Shown here piece by piece: positions 8,336 to 15,539 of a stretch of 42,079 nucleotides of DNA. The translations under genes were made by a program, and so were the position numbers. Every line of letters begins with the position of its first letter. The first letter of the stretch is position 1. Below the pieces are notes generated by a model. It was not told the origin of the DNA. It was given only the letters and a program-made list of their open reading frames with translations, and ran no database searches. The stretch is from Pseudomonas graminis (GTDB taxonomy: Bacteria > Pseudomonadota > Gammaproteobacteria > Pseudomonadales > Pseudomonadaceae): contig NZ_FOHW01000043.1 in NCBI RefSeq assembly GCF_900111735.1, positions 1 to 42,079 on the forward strand, read 5' to 3'.

Positions 8336-9256
8336 ATGTCTCGCACCCTCCCGCCTCTGTATGCTCTGCGCGCGTTTGAAGCCGCTGCGCGACACAGCTC
8401 GTTCACGCGCGCCGCTGAAGAACTATCGATCACCCAGAGTGCCGTGAGTCGGCATATCCGCACCCTGGAAGAGCACTTCGCCTGCCGCCTGTTCCGCCGC
8501 AACGGTCGCAATCTGCAGCTCACCGAAGCCGCCCGCGAATTGCTGCCGGGCGTGCGGGAAGGCTTTTCAGCCCTGGAACGAGCGTGCAGCGCGTTGATGG
8601 CGGAGGAGGGCATCTTGCGCATGAAGGCCCCATCGACCCTGACCATGCGCTGGCTGCTGGCGCGGCTGAGTCGTTTTCGCCATCTGCAGGTGGGCAACGA
8701 GGTGCAACTCACCAGCGCGTGGATGGACATCGACAGCGTCGACTTCACCCAGGAGCCGTTCGATTGCGCGGTGTTGCTCAGCCATGGGCATTTCCCGCCG
8801 GAGTGGGAGGCGACTTACCTGTTCCCGGAATGGCTGATTCCCGTGGGCGCCCCGACGCTGCTGGATGACGCGCCGTGGGACGCGGAACGGCTGGCCGGCG
8901 CCGAACTGCTGCACCCCACGCCCGACCGTCGCGACTGGCGCCGATGGCTCGAGCGCATGGACTTGTCTGATCGGGTCTCGCTCAAGGGCGGGCAGGTCTT
9001 CGACACGCTGGAGCTGGGCATGATCGCGGCGGCCCGGGGTTACGGTGTTTCCATGGGCGATCTGTTGATGGTGGCGGAGGACGTCGCCCAGGGCCGACTC
9101 AGCCTGCCGTGGCGCACGGCAGTGGTCAGCGGTGAGAACTACTACCTCGTCTGGCCCAAGACTCGTCCGGGCGGCGAGCGGATGCGGCGACTGAGTGACT
9201 TTTTGCAGGGCGAAGTGCAGGCAATGGCATTACCGGACGTCACTATTCTGGAGTAA
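8336..9256 (+). CDS. LysR-type transcriptional regulator (GcvA-like)
   Basis: A 306-residue DNA-binding regulator. The N-terminal winged helix-turn-helix (about residues 5-65) has the GcvA-branch pattern LPPLYALRAFEAAARHSSF...AAEELSITQSAVSRHIRTLE. An effector-binding domain of two periplasmic-binding-protein-like lobes follows, at about 90-300. It is divergent from the MATE pump gene, with a 123-bp shared region that carries a LysR-box-like dyad. The pump is therefore the likely target, along with its own gene. The co-inducer is unknown. The start ATG follows GAGGAAT with suitable spacing. Confidence 0.9.
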   Translation: MSRTLPPLYALRAFEAAARHSSFTRAAEELSITQSAVSRHIRTLEEHFACRLFRRNGRNLQLTEAARELLPGVREGFSALERACSALMAEEGILRMKAPSTLTMRWLLARLSRFRHLQVGNEVQLTSAWMDIDSVDFTQEPFDCAVLLSHGHFPPEWEATYLFPEWLIPVGAPTLLDDAPWDAERLAGAELLHPTPDRRDWRRWLERMDLSDRVSLKGGQVFDTLELGMIAAARGYGVSMGDLLMVAEDVAQGRLSLPWRTAVVSGENYYLVWPKTRPGGERMRRLSDFLQGEVQAMALPDVTILE

Positions 9257-9336
9257 GTCTTGGAGTGCTCCCCGGCCGAAAGCGGCCTCATGACCGCCAA
9301 AAAGGGAATTAATTCCGTCCTGAAGCGGCGTAGGAC

Positions 9337-9363
9337 TAAAGTATTTCGTTTGTAGGCCGAAGG
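9337..9363 (+). promoter_or_regulatory. Sigma-28 (FliA)-type promoter for the chemoreceptor
   Basis: TAAAGTAT at 9337-9344 and GCCGAAGG at 9356-9363 are separated by exactly 11 nt. This matches the FliA consensus TAAAGTTT-N11-GCCGATAA in spacing and at most positions. It lies 112 bp upstream of the start of a methyl-accepting chemotaxis gene, a class of gene commonly in the FliA regulon. Confidence 0.75.
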
Positions 9364-9474
9364 TGTATTGCAAAGCCGGTTCACCTCAATCGGTTTATCG
9401 ATTCCCTCTATTAGAGTTCGTCCGAATGGTGTCCTGAAATCCAGGGCGGCCCAGTCGTTCGGCAAGGAGCCCCA

Positions 9475-11451
9475 ATGCCTCAGCCTCGTGCCCGAATTGC
9501 TTCGCAACTCGGCATCGCCCTGGCCGTTATTCTGGCCGTCGTCATCAGCGGCAGCACGCTGTTCGCCTTGCGCTCACTGGACTCGGCTAACCTGGTCATT
9601 CGCGAAGAGCACATGAGCAGCGAAGCCCGGTTGCTGGCCGACCAGTTGAACACGTTCCACAGCACCCTGCGTGACAGCACCCAGCGTTTAAGCGGTCTGT
9701 TTGAAAAGCGCTTTTCGGGCGGTTTGAGCGTCCAGGCCGATCAACAGATCGCGGTTGCAGGCGTGCAGACCCCTGCGTTACTGCTCAACGGTACGGCATT
9801 GAACAACGACTTCACGGAAGTCGATGATTTCAAGAAAATGACGGCCGGCGTGGCGACGGTCTTTGTGCGCAGCGGCGACGACTTCGTGCGCGTCAGCACT
9901 TCGCTGAGCAAACAGGACGGCTCGCGCGCCCTCGGTACTTCGCTGGATCACAAACATCCCGCCTACGACAAGCTGCTCGCCGGTCAGGGATACGTCGGTC
10001 GCGCGCTGTTGTTCGATCGTCTGTACATGACGCAGTACAGCCCGGTGCGTGACGCCAGCGGCAAGGTCATCGCCGTGCTGTTCGTCGGCTTCGACTACAC
10101 CGACGCGCAGAAGGCGCAGTTCGACAACCTGAAGAACTTCCGCATCGGTTCCACCGGCTCGCTGGCCCTGCTCGATGAGCAGAACAAATGGCTGGTGCCG
10201 CCTGCGGGCGTGAAGGACCTGGATCAGGCGAGCACCACGCTGGCCGAGTTCGCCAAGACGCCGAGCGTTGGCCGTTTCTGGCAGGACGCCGGTGAAGATT
10301 TCTACACCGTCGGCGAGAAGTTTGCCGGCGGCCCGTGGACGGTTCTGGCGACGATGCCCAAGGATGAAATCAGCGCAGTGACCTGGAGCGTCGGCACGCA
10401 ACTGGCTATCGGCAGCCTGCTGGCAATGCTGATTGCTGTCGGCGCCGCGATCTGGCTGTTGCGCAGCAAGCTGCGGCCGCTGTCGGCGTTGGTCAGTCAG
10501 GCAGAAGCCCTCGGCGCAGGTGATCTGAGCGTGCGTCTGAACATTTCCAGCCATGATGAAATTGGTCAGTTGGCAGGCAGTTTCAACAAGATGGGCCAGG
10601 CGCTGGAAACCATGGTGTCCCACATCCGCACGGCCGCGCTGGAAGTGAGTAGCCGTGCGAACGCACTTTCCGGCTTGTCGGGCGGCGCTTATGACGGGAT
10701 GGAGCAGCAATCCGGCGAAATCACCAGTATGGCTGGTGCAGTGGAGGAGTTCAGCGCCACGGCCCTGACCATCGCCGACAACATGGGCACCACACAGCGC
10801 ATGGCGCAGGGTAATGCCCAGCAGACGCGCATCGGCCGTACGTCGATGGAGGAGGCGTCGGCCTCGCTGGAGCAAATCGCAGGCTCGCTGAGCAGCACTG
10901 CGACGGTGATCGATACCTTGGGCCAGCGCTCGCAAGAGATCGGCGGGATCGTCAGCGTCATCACCTCGATCGCCGAGCAGACCAACCTCCTGGCGCTCAA
11001 CGCAGCGATCGAAGCCGCACGCGCCGGGGAGCAAGGCCGAGGTTTTGCGGTGGTAGCAGATGAAGTCCGCAGTCTGGCATCCCGTACGCGCCAGGCCACC
11101 GATGAAATTTCCGGCATGATCAGCAGCATCCAGCAAGAGACCAGCAATGCCATCAACACTATGCAGCAAGGCAACGCGCTGATGCAGGAAGGCCTGTCGC
11201 GCAACGCCAAAGTCGCGGCAGCGCTGGCCCAGATCGACGAACAGAGCCGCTCGGCCGGCGAGCAATTCACGTCGATCACCACCGCGACCCAAGAGCAGAG
11301 CAACACCGCAACGCTGCTCAGCGCCAACCTGCAAAGCATCGCCCTGGCGAACAGCGAGCAACGCGAAGTCGTTTCCAACCTGGCGATTACGGCTCAAGAG
11401 CTGAACTCGGTAGCGTCTGACTTGCAGAAAGAAGTGGATCGGTTTCGGTGA
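9475..11451 (+). CDS. Methyl-accepting chemotaxis protein with Cache sensor domain
   Basis: A 658-residue transmembrane chemoreceptor. Transmembrane helix 1 (about residues 8-32) is followed by a large periplasmic ligand domain of the Cache 3/Cache 2 fusion type (about 35-300), with segments such as VATVFVRSGDDFVRVSTSL. Transmembrane helix 2 (about 303-325), a HAMP domain, and a cytoplasmic signalling domain come next. The hairpin tip IAEQTNLLALNAAIEAARAGEQGRGFAVVADEVR is split across about residues 500-535 and is the conserved CheA/CheW contact. AAGGAG precedes the ATG. A sigma-28-type promoter upstream ties it to flagellar gene control. There is no C-terminal CheR pentapeptide. The ligand is unknown; this Cache class often binds small organic acids. 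Confidence 0.93.
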   Translation: MPQPRARIASQLGIALAVILAVVISGSTLFALRSLDSANLVIREEHMSSEARLLADQLNTFHSTLRDSTQRLSGLFEKRFSGGLSVQADQQIAVAGVQTPALLLNGTALNNDFTEVDDFKKMTAGVATVFVRSGDDFVRVSTSLSKQDGSRALGTSLDHKHPAYDKLLAGQGYVGRALLFDRLYMTQYSPVRDASGKVIAVLFVGFDYTDAQKAQFDNLKNFRIGSTGSLALLDEQNKWLVPPAGVKDLDQASTTLAEFAKTPSVGRFWQDAGEDFYTVGEKFAGGPWTVLATMPKDEISAVTWSVGTQLAIGSLLAMLIAVGAAIWLLRSKLRPLSALVSQAEALGAGDLSVRLNISSHDEIGQLAGSFNKMGQALETMVSHIRTAALEVSSRANALSGLSGGAYDGMEQQSGEITSMAGAVEEFSATALTIADNMGTTQRMAQGNAQQTRIGRTSMEEASASLEQIAGSLSSTATVIDTLGQRSQEIGGIVSVITSIAEQTNLLALNAAIEAARAGEQGRGFAVVADEVRSLASRTRQATDEISGMISSIQQETSNAINTMQQGNALMQEGLSRNAKVAAALAQIDEQSRSAGEQFTSITTATQEQSNTATLLSANLQSIALANSEQREVVSNLAITAQELNSVASDLQKEVDRFR

Positions 11452-11500
11452 GGCGCAGTACTAGTGGTGCTTGAGGGCGCACCGAACTGGACACCAGGTC

Positions 11501-11785
11501 TCAGCCCTTCGGGGGCCACTGTTGTGCAGCATGTAAAACGCGAAGAATGAGAAGGGTTGTAGGGGTTTCGGCATACACCACCAAGTAGTTCGGAGCCACT
11601 ACGATCTCCCTGGTTCCTGCTTCCCGCCCGGCTTTATAAAGCCTTGGATGGCGAGGGAGGTGGCCGATGCGAACATCGATCTCCTCCTTCAAGCGCCACG
11701 CTGCTTTGGCGTCATGGCCGGCGACGTATTCAAGCATCGCCAGCAAATCGTCCCTGGCATACTTGCTCCATTCAATTGTCAGCAC
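11501..11785 (-). CDS. RelE/ParE family toxin of a type II toxin-antitoxin pair
   Basis: The start chosen is GTG at 11785 (protein begins M/VLTIEWSKYARDDL), giving 94 residues, the normal toxin size; a longer in-frame ATG at 11917 would run deep into the antitoxin gene. The body shows the RelE/ParE fold pattern: an N-terminal strand and two helices, HPRLYKAGREAGTREIVV, and the final strands NYLVVYAETPTTLLILRVLHAAQQWP. Such proteins either cleave ribosome-bound mRNA (RelE) or poison gyrase (ParE); sequence alone does not decide. It overlaps the antitoxin gene by 14 bp and is translated from the same transcript. Confidence 0.88.
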   Translation of the reverse strand: MLTIEWSKYARDDLLAMLEYVAGHDAKAAWRLKEEIDVRIGHLPRHPRLYKAGREAGTREIVVAPNYLVVYAETPTTLLILRVLHAAQQWPPKG

Positions 11786-12071
11786 CGCGCTTCCTATCAA
11801 GTAATTCGGTGGCGGCAGCCATGACATCCTCGTGCGAGTGCGTCGGCCCCGAGTCGTCCATGGCTTCACGCACCTTGGCCCTGAACCATTGATCGTAAGC
11901 GTCCGGGTGTACGCCAAGGCCAGCGGGTAAACCGCCTTCGCGGACTACCCGAGTGAGCAAAATACGCACAGCATCGGAAATGGTGAGGCCGAAGTTGGCC
12001 AGGGTCTCCGATGCCTGGTTTTTAAGTGACTGATCAATCCTCACATGAAGCATTGAAGTTTGGGTTGTCAT
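11772..12071 (-). CDS. RelB/DinJ family antitoxin
   Basis: A 99-residue antitoxin. The N-terminal half MLHVRIDQSLKNQASETLANFGLTISDAVRILLTRVV is the ribbon-helix-helix DNA-binding and dimerisation domain of the RelB/DinJ family. The C-terminal half (about 55-99) is polar and would wrap the toxin. AGGAG lies upstream of the ATG at 12071. It precedes the toxin gene, the usual order, and a perfect palindrome in its promoter is the likely autorepression operator. The pair lies between a chemoreceptor gene and yifB, two core genes, consistent with accessory acquisition. Confidence 0.9.
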   Translation of the reverse strand: MTTQTSMLHVRIDQSLKNQASETLANFGLTISDAVRILLTRVVREGGLPAGLGVHPDAYDQWFRAKVREAMDDSGPTHSHEDVMAAATELLDRKRGADN

Positions 12072-12094
12072 GAGGACTACTCCTGAAAAAGATC

Positions 12095-12123
12095 ACTATG
12101 TATCTCATTTGAGATACGCGCAA
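12095..12123 (-). promoter_or_regulatory. Toxin-antitoxin promoter with palindromic operator
   Basis: On the minus strand a -35-like TTGCGC (12123-12118) and a -10-like CATAGT (12100-12095) are separated by 17 nt. The 18-bp perfect palindrome GTATCTCA-AA-TGAGATAC (12117-12100) fills that spacer. The antitoxin ATG follows at 12071. Binding of the antitoxin dimer there would block RNA polymerase; this is an inference from geometry. Confidence 0.7.
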
Positions 12124-12132
12124 CGAAGATCT

Positions 12133-13626
12133 TCAGTTCGTCGACGGCCGATACTGCAAAGCCTCAGCAATGTGGTATCGGGCGATTGCGTCCACCTTCT
12201 CCAGATCGGCCAGCGTGCGCGCCACTTTCAGCAGGCGGTGGGCGGCGCGCAGGGACAGGTTCAGGCGCTCGCAGGCGTTTTCGAGCCAGGCTTCGTCTTC
12301 CGGCAGCAATGCGCAGTGTTGGCGCAGCGCGGGCAGATCCAGAAACGCGTTGGCGCAACCTTGGCGTCGTTGTTGGCGCTGTCGGGCTTCGGATACCACC
12401 TCCGCTGCGCTGGCGCTTTCGCCCTTGCAATCGGGCGTTGCCGCTAAAGACGTGGTTTCGCGGGCGACCGTCAGGTGCAGGTCAATACGGTCGAGCAACG
12501 GTCCGGACAGCTTGTTGCGGTAACGCTGAATCTGATCGGTTGAGCAGCGGCAGCGCCCGGTCGGCTCGCCGTGATACCCGCACGGGCAGGGGTTCATCGC
12601 CGCGACCAGTTGAAAGCGCGCCGGAAAGCGCACCCGATCCCGCGCGCGGGAAATCACGATGTGGCCCGATTCGAGGGGCTCGCGCAGGACCTCCAGCACA
12701 CGCCGATCAAATTCCGGAAGCTCGTCCAGAAACAGCACGCCGTGGTGCGCGAGGGTGATTTCGCCAGGCTGCGGGCGACTGCCACCGCCGACCAAGGCAG
12801 GGCCCGATGCCGAGTGATGGGGCTGGCGGAAGGGGCGCTGGGGCCAACTGGTCAGCGGCGCGTGACTGGCAACCGACTGAATCGCCGCCACTTCCAACGC
12901 TTCGAGTTCGTCCAGCGGTGGCAACAGCCCTGGCAAGCGGCTCGCAAGCAGCGTCTTGCCAGTGCCGGGAGGACCACTAAAAAGAAGGTTATGGGCACCG
13001 GCCGCGGCTACCAATAGAGCGCGTTTGGCGGCAGTCTGGCCTTGCACCTCACTCAAGTCGGGATAAGGCTGGGTCTGCAGAATCAGGCCATTGGATTTAT
13101 AGGGCGGGATGACCGTATGGCCGTTCAGGTGCGACACCAGCTCCAGCAGATGACTGACCGCGATTACCTTCAGGCCTGACGCCAGACACGCTTCCTCGGC
13201 ATTCACCGCCGGCACGATCAGCGTGTGTCCCGCTTCCCGCGCAGCGAGCGCCGCCGGGAGCACGCCCTGCACAGGCCGAATCGCACCGGACAACGCCAGT
13301 TCCCCCAGGCACTCAATGCCCTCCAGCGCAAGCGTCGGCACCTGCGCGCTGGCGGCGAGCAAGCCAAGCGCGATGGCAAGATCGAAGCGTCCGCCGTCCT
13401 TGGGTAAATCGGCAGGCGCCAGATTCAAGGTGATACGTCGCGCAGGAAATTCCAGCCGACAGTTAAGGATCGCACTGCGCACCCGATCCTTGCTTTCCTT
13501 CACCGCACCTTCCGGCAGACCCACCAGCGTCAGGCTGGGCAGCCCGTTGGCGAGATGGGTTTCGACGGTCACGGCAGGCGCTTCAACGCCAACTTGGGCA
13601 CGGCTCAGAACGATCGCGAGGGACAT
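12133..13626 (-). CDS. yifB: YifB family Mg-chelatase-like AAA ATPase (ComM-related)
   Basis: The ATG at 13626 (MSLAIVLSRAQVGVEAP) gives 497 residues, the family length; an ATG 21 bp upstream is not conserved. Order: an N-terminal Lon-protease-like domain without protease residues (about 20-140), the AAA core with Walker A SGPPGTGKT at 217-225 and Walker B VLFLDELPEF, then a Mg-chelatase C-terminal domain ending in the YRPS segment. In Vibrio the homologue ComM is a hexameric helicase promoting branch migration in natural transformation; by homology this is a recombination helicase. It lies next to the toxin-antitoxin pair, but gene orientation and content suggest no functional link. Confidence 0.93.
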   Translation of the reverse strand: MSLAIVLSRAQVGVEAPAVTVETHLANGLPSLTLVGLPEGAVKESKDRVRSAILNCRLEFPARRITLNLAPADLPKDGGRFDLAIALGLLAASAQVPTLALEGIECLGELALSGAIRPVQGVLPAALAAREAGHTLIVPAVNAEEACLASGLKVIAVSHLLELVSHLNGHTVIPPYKSNGLILQTQPYPDLSEVQGQTAAKRALLVAAAGAHNLLFSGPPGTGKTLLASRLPGLLPPLDELEALEVAAIQSVASHAPLTSWPQRPFRQPHHSASGPALVGGGSRPQPGEITLAHHGVLFLDELPEFDRRVLEVLREPLESGHIVISRARDRVRFPARFQLVAAMNPCPCGYHGEPTGRCRCSTDQIQRYRNKLSGPLLDRIDLHLTVARETTSLAATPDCKGESASAAEVVSEARQRQQRRQGCANAFLDLPALRQHCALLPEDEAWLENACERLNLSLRAAHRLLKVARTLADLEKVDAIARYHIAEALQYRPSTN

Positions 13627-13742
13627 GTCTTTCCTTGAAGGCAGCACCGCTTCCTGCGGCGAGCTTAAGGATAGTCATTGCTCCAACGCGTGCCCCCATG
13701 CATGTTCTACGGCATGTGTATGAATGGAAGGAGGGAGGAGTG

Positions 13743-14276
13743 ATGACCAGTAATGGAGAGGGGCCCGTGCATCCAGGGGAAATTCCAAGCGAGGAGTTTC
13801 TCGAACCGTTGGCCACTAAGGTGACCTTCGCCGGGGCCCGAGCCTGTGACTTCGAGGCGCTTGTTGCCATCCGGATCGACGCCATGCGTGAGAGCCTTGA
13901 GCGGATTGGACGCTTCGATCCCGTGCGCGCCCGAGAGCGTTTTCGCGAAGGCTTTTCCCCCGAATTTACCCGCCACGTTTTGGTTGCCGGAAAGCGGGTG
14001 GGTTTTGTCGTGGTCAAACCGCGCGTTGACGGTTTGTTGCTCGATCACCTCTACATCAAGCCAGACGCGCAAGGATCAGGAATAGGTTCGATTGTTCTTC
14101 GTCAGATCTTTACGGAAACAGATGCGGCGGCACTGACGTTATACGTTGGGGCTCTGAAGGAAAGCGCTTCAAATCGGTTCTACACTCGTCATGGTTTTCA
14201 GTTCGTCGAAGCTGGCGAATTCGATAATTACTATGTTCGCCACGCTGTTCAACGCTGCCCGCCAGTGGCTGGCTGA
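13743..14276 (+). CDS. GNAT acetyltransferase carrying a HigA-like N-terminal leader
   Basis: The ATG at 13743 follows an unusually strong ribosome binding site (GGAAGGAGGGAGGAG at 13725-13739), giving 177 residues. Residues 1-23 (MTSNGEGPVHPGEIPSEEFL and EPL) match the start of HigA-type antitoxins and not acetyltransferases. From about residue 27 the protein is a normal GNAT domain, with the acetyl-CoA pyrophosphate loop QGSGIG and the C-terminal SNRFYTRHGFQFVE. The substrate is unknown. Remains of the C-terminal HigA half lie directly downstream in another frame, so the gene seems to sit inside a former higA. An in-frame GTG at 13821 could be the enzyme's older start. Confidence 0.82.
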   Translation: MTSNGEGPVHPGEIPSEEFLEPLATKVTFAGARACDFEALVAIRIDAMRESLERIGRFDPVRARERFREGFSPEFTRHVLVAGKRVGFVVVKPRVDGLLLDHLYIKPDAQGSGIGSIVLRQIFTETDAAALTLYVGALKESASNRFYTRHGFQFVEAGEFDNYYVRHAVQRCPPVAG

Positions 14277-14278
14277 AC

Positions 14279-14446
14279 AAAGCCTTCATATACAGTGCCG
14301 ACATGGCGCTACGGCTGGCAGCGTGCTTCGAGACCACCCCGGAGTTCTGACTGAACTTGCAACTCACCTACGACCTGCGCAAAGCAGGGATCGAGCCAGG
14401 TGAGGCGATCAAAGCCCAGGTTCAGCGCATTGCGCACTGCGCCTGA
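14279..14446 (+). pseudogene. C-terminal remnant of a higA-type antitoxin gene
   Basis: Read in the frame starting at 14279, the codons give SADMALRLAACFETTPEF at 14294-14347, a TGA where these proteins have Trp, then LNLQLTYDLRKAGIE and QVQRIAHCA before a natural TGA stop at 14444-14446. This is the conserved second half of HigA (the XRE-type 'ISADMALRLA...TTPEFWLNLQ' segment). It has no start codon of its own and lies three bases after the GNAT stop, in a different frame. The helix-turn-helix core between the two HigA pieces is missing. No higB toxin gene is visible on either side. Confidence 0.8.
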
Positions 14447-14466
14447 GCACATTCAGGTTCTGAAGC

Positions 14467-14751
14467 TCAACGCTGCGGCTCATCCCCTGACGCTTTCGGC
14501 TGCGGCGCCAACTGCGCTTCCATCTCCGCCATTTTCACTTCCAGTGCCTCAAGTCGGGCGCGGGTGCGGGCGAGGACGATCATCTGGCTGTCGAATTCTT
14601 CCCGGCTGACCAGGTCCAGCTTGCTGAAGCCGCTTTGCAGCAGCGCCTTGAACTGGGTTTCGAATTCGCTGCGTGGAACCGGGGTTTCGCCGTTGAACAG
14701 GCGGGAAGCGTGGCCGCTCAGGGCGTCGAGAAAAGCTTTGGGGGCGAGCAT
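14467..14751 (-). CDS. ubiK: Ubiquinone biosynthesis accessory factor UbiK (BMFP/YqiC family)
   Basis: A 94-residue protein of the BMFP (membrane fusogenic) family. The N-terminal helix contains LDALSGHASRLFNGE. The central FETQFKALLQSGFSKLDLVSREEFD and a C-terminal coiled coil (about 58-82) match UbiK. It assists the aerobic Ubi biosynthesis complex through UbiJ and associates with the membrane. The tail after residue 82 is a short polar extension. It is divergent from glnK. The NtrC-like sites lie 70-120 bp upstream of its start, so they should serve glnK, but an effect on ubiK cannot be ruled out. Confidence 0.9.
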   Translation of the reverse strand: MLAPKAFLDALSGHASRLFNGETPVPRSEFETQFKALLQSGFSKLDLVSREEFDSQMIVLARTRARLEALEVKMAEMEAQLAPQPKASGDEPQR

Positions 14752-14822
14752 GATGAAACTCCAGAATCAGAGGGCGCGAGTGTAGCACGCAGCTTTCGAC
14801 CCTCCGCCGCACGCAACGCTCT

Positions 14823-14870
14823 GCACGGTTTTCGCGCATGGCCTCGGGCGCGGGCGCACCGTTGTTGTGC
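14823..14870 (+). promoter_or_regulatory. Two NtrC-like binding sites
   Basis: GCAC-N7-GTGC at 14856-14870 fits the NtrC consensus exactly. GCAC-N7-GCGC at 14823-14837 fits with one mismatch. The sites are 33 bp apart, about three helical turns, and lie 76 to 123 bp upstream of the -24 element, a typical enhancer arrangement. Confidence 0.65.
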
Positions 14871-14945
14871 GGTGATGACAATCGATGACTACGCTAAGGC
14901 GTGAATTAACGGTCGAACTGCCGAAATTCATGCATCTCGATGAGA

Positions 14946-14960
14946 TGGCAAGCTTTCTGC
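14946..14960 (+). promoter_or_regulatory. Sigma-54 promoter of glnK-amtB
   Basis: TGGCAAG-N4-CTGC carries the invariant GG (14947-14948) and GC (14959-14960) at the required 10-nt separation. The transcript would start near 14972, leaving an about 195-nt leader before glnK. In the 415-bp gap 14752-15166 I see these control elements and no gene. Confidence 0.75.
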
Positions 14961-15166
14961 TTAGTGGCTTGTAACCCATGCACTGATGCAGTCGCTGTGA
15001 CGAATGCAGTGCGGCAGGCGGAGCGGGGAATGTTTCGTCAGAAGCGGTTTTCTGGAGCTGGTCAGGTCTCTTGCGGACACGACGCGTTACAAAGCCAGAC
15101 ACTGCGCTTAGACTTGAGTCGGGTTTGTTTTCCTGGGGCAAGTCCACCAATTCGGGAGAAAGTTTC

Positions 15167-15505
15167 ATGAAGCTAGTCACTGCCATCATCAAGCCGTTCA
15201 AGCTGGACGACGTACGCGAGTCGCTGTCCGAAATCGGCGTGCAGGGCATCACAGTCACTGAAGTCAAAGGTTTCGGACGTCAGAAAGGCCACACCGAGCT
15301 CTATCGCGGTGCGGAGTATGTAGTCGACTTCCTCCCCAAGGTGAAGATCGATGTTGCGATCGACGACAAGGATCTGGACCGCGTTATCGAAGCGATAACC
15401 AAAGCGGCCAACACCGGCAAGATCGGTGACGGAAAGATCTTCGTGGTCAATCTGGAACAGGCCATCCGCATCCGTACCGGCGAAACCGATACCGACGCAA
15501 TCTAA
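15167..15505 (+). CDS. glnK: P-II nitrogen regulatory protein GlnK
   Basis: A 112-residue trimeric signalling protein. The start MKLVTAIIKPFKLDDVRE and the T-loop with the uridylylated Tyr51 in ELYRGAEYVVDF are intact. The B-loop around TGKIGDGKIFV (about 83-93) binds ATP/ADP and 2-oxoglutarate. It senses nitrogen state and, in the unmodified form, plugs the AmtB channel; it also tunes GlnE/NtrB. GGGAGAAAG precedes the ATG. It is co-transcribed with amtB 34 bp downstream, and the gene pairing plus sigma-54 control argues for GlnK over GlnB. Confidence 0.96.
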   Translation: MKLVTAIIKPFKLDDVRESLSEIGVQGITVTEVKGFGRQKGHTELYRGAEYVVDFLPKVKIDVAIDDKDLDRVIEAITKAANTGKIGDGKIFVVNLEQAIRIRTGETDTDAI

Positions 15506-15539
15506 GCCGCCAAACCCCAACGCCCCAGGAGAAAACAAT

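Noticed and set aside
9778..11397. Long open frame (539 codons) on the minus strand inside the chemoreceptor gene
   Set aside because: It is antisense to a gene with clear MCP domains, has low-complexity Arg/Ala/His-rich content, and reflects the high GC third positions of the real gene.
13635..13742. Search for a higB toxin remnant upstream of the higA fragment
   Set aside because: The 116 bp between yifB and the ATG contain no recognisable HigB C-terminal sequence in any frame.
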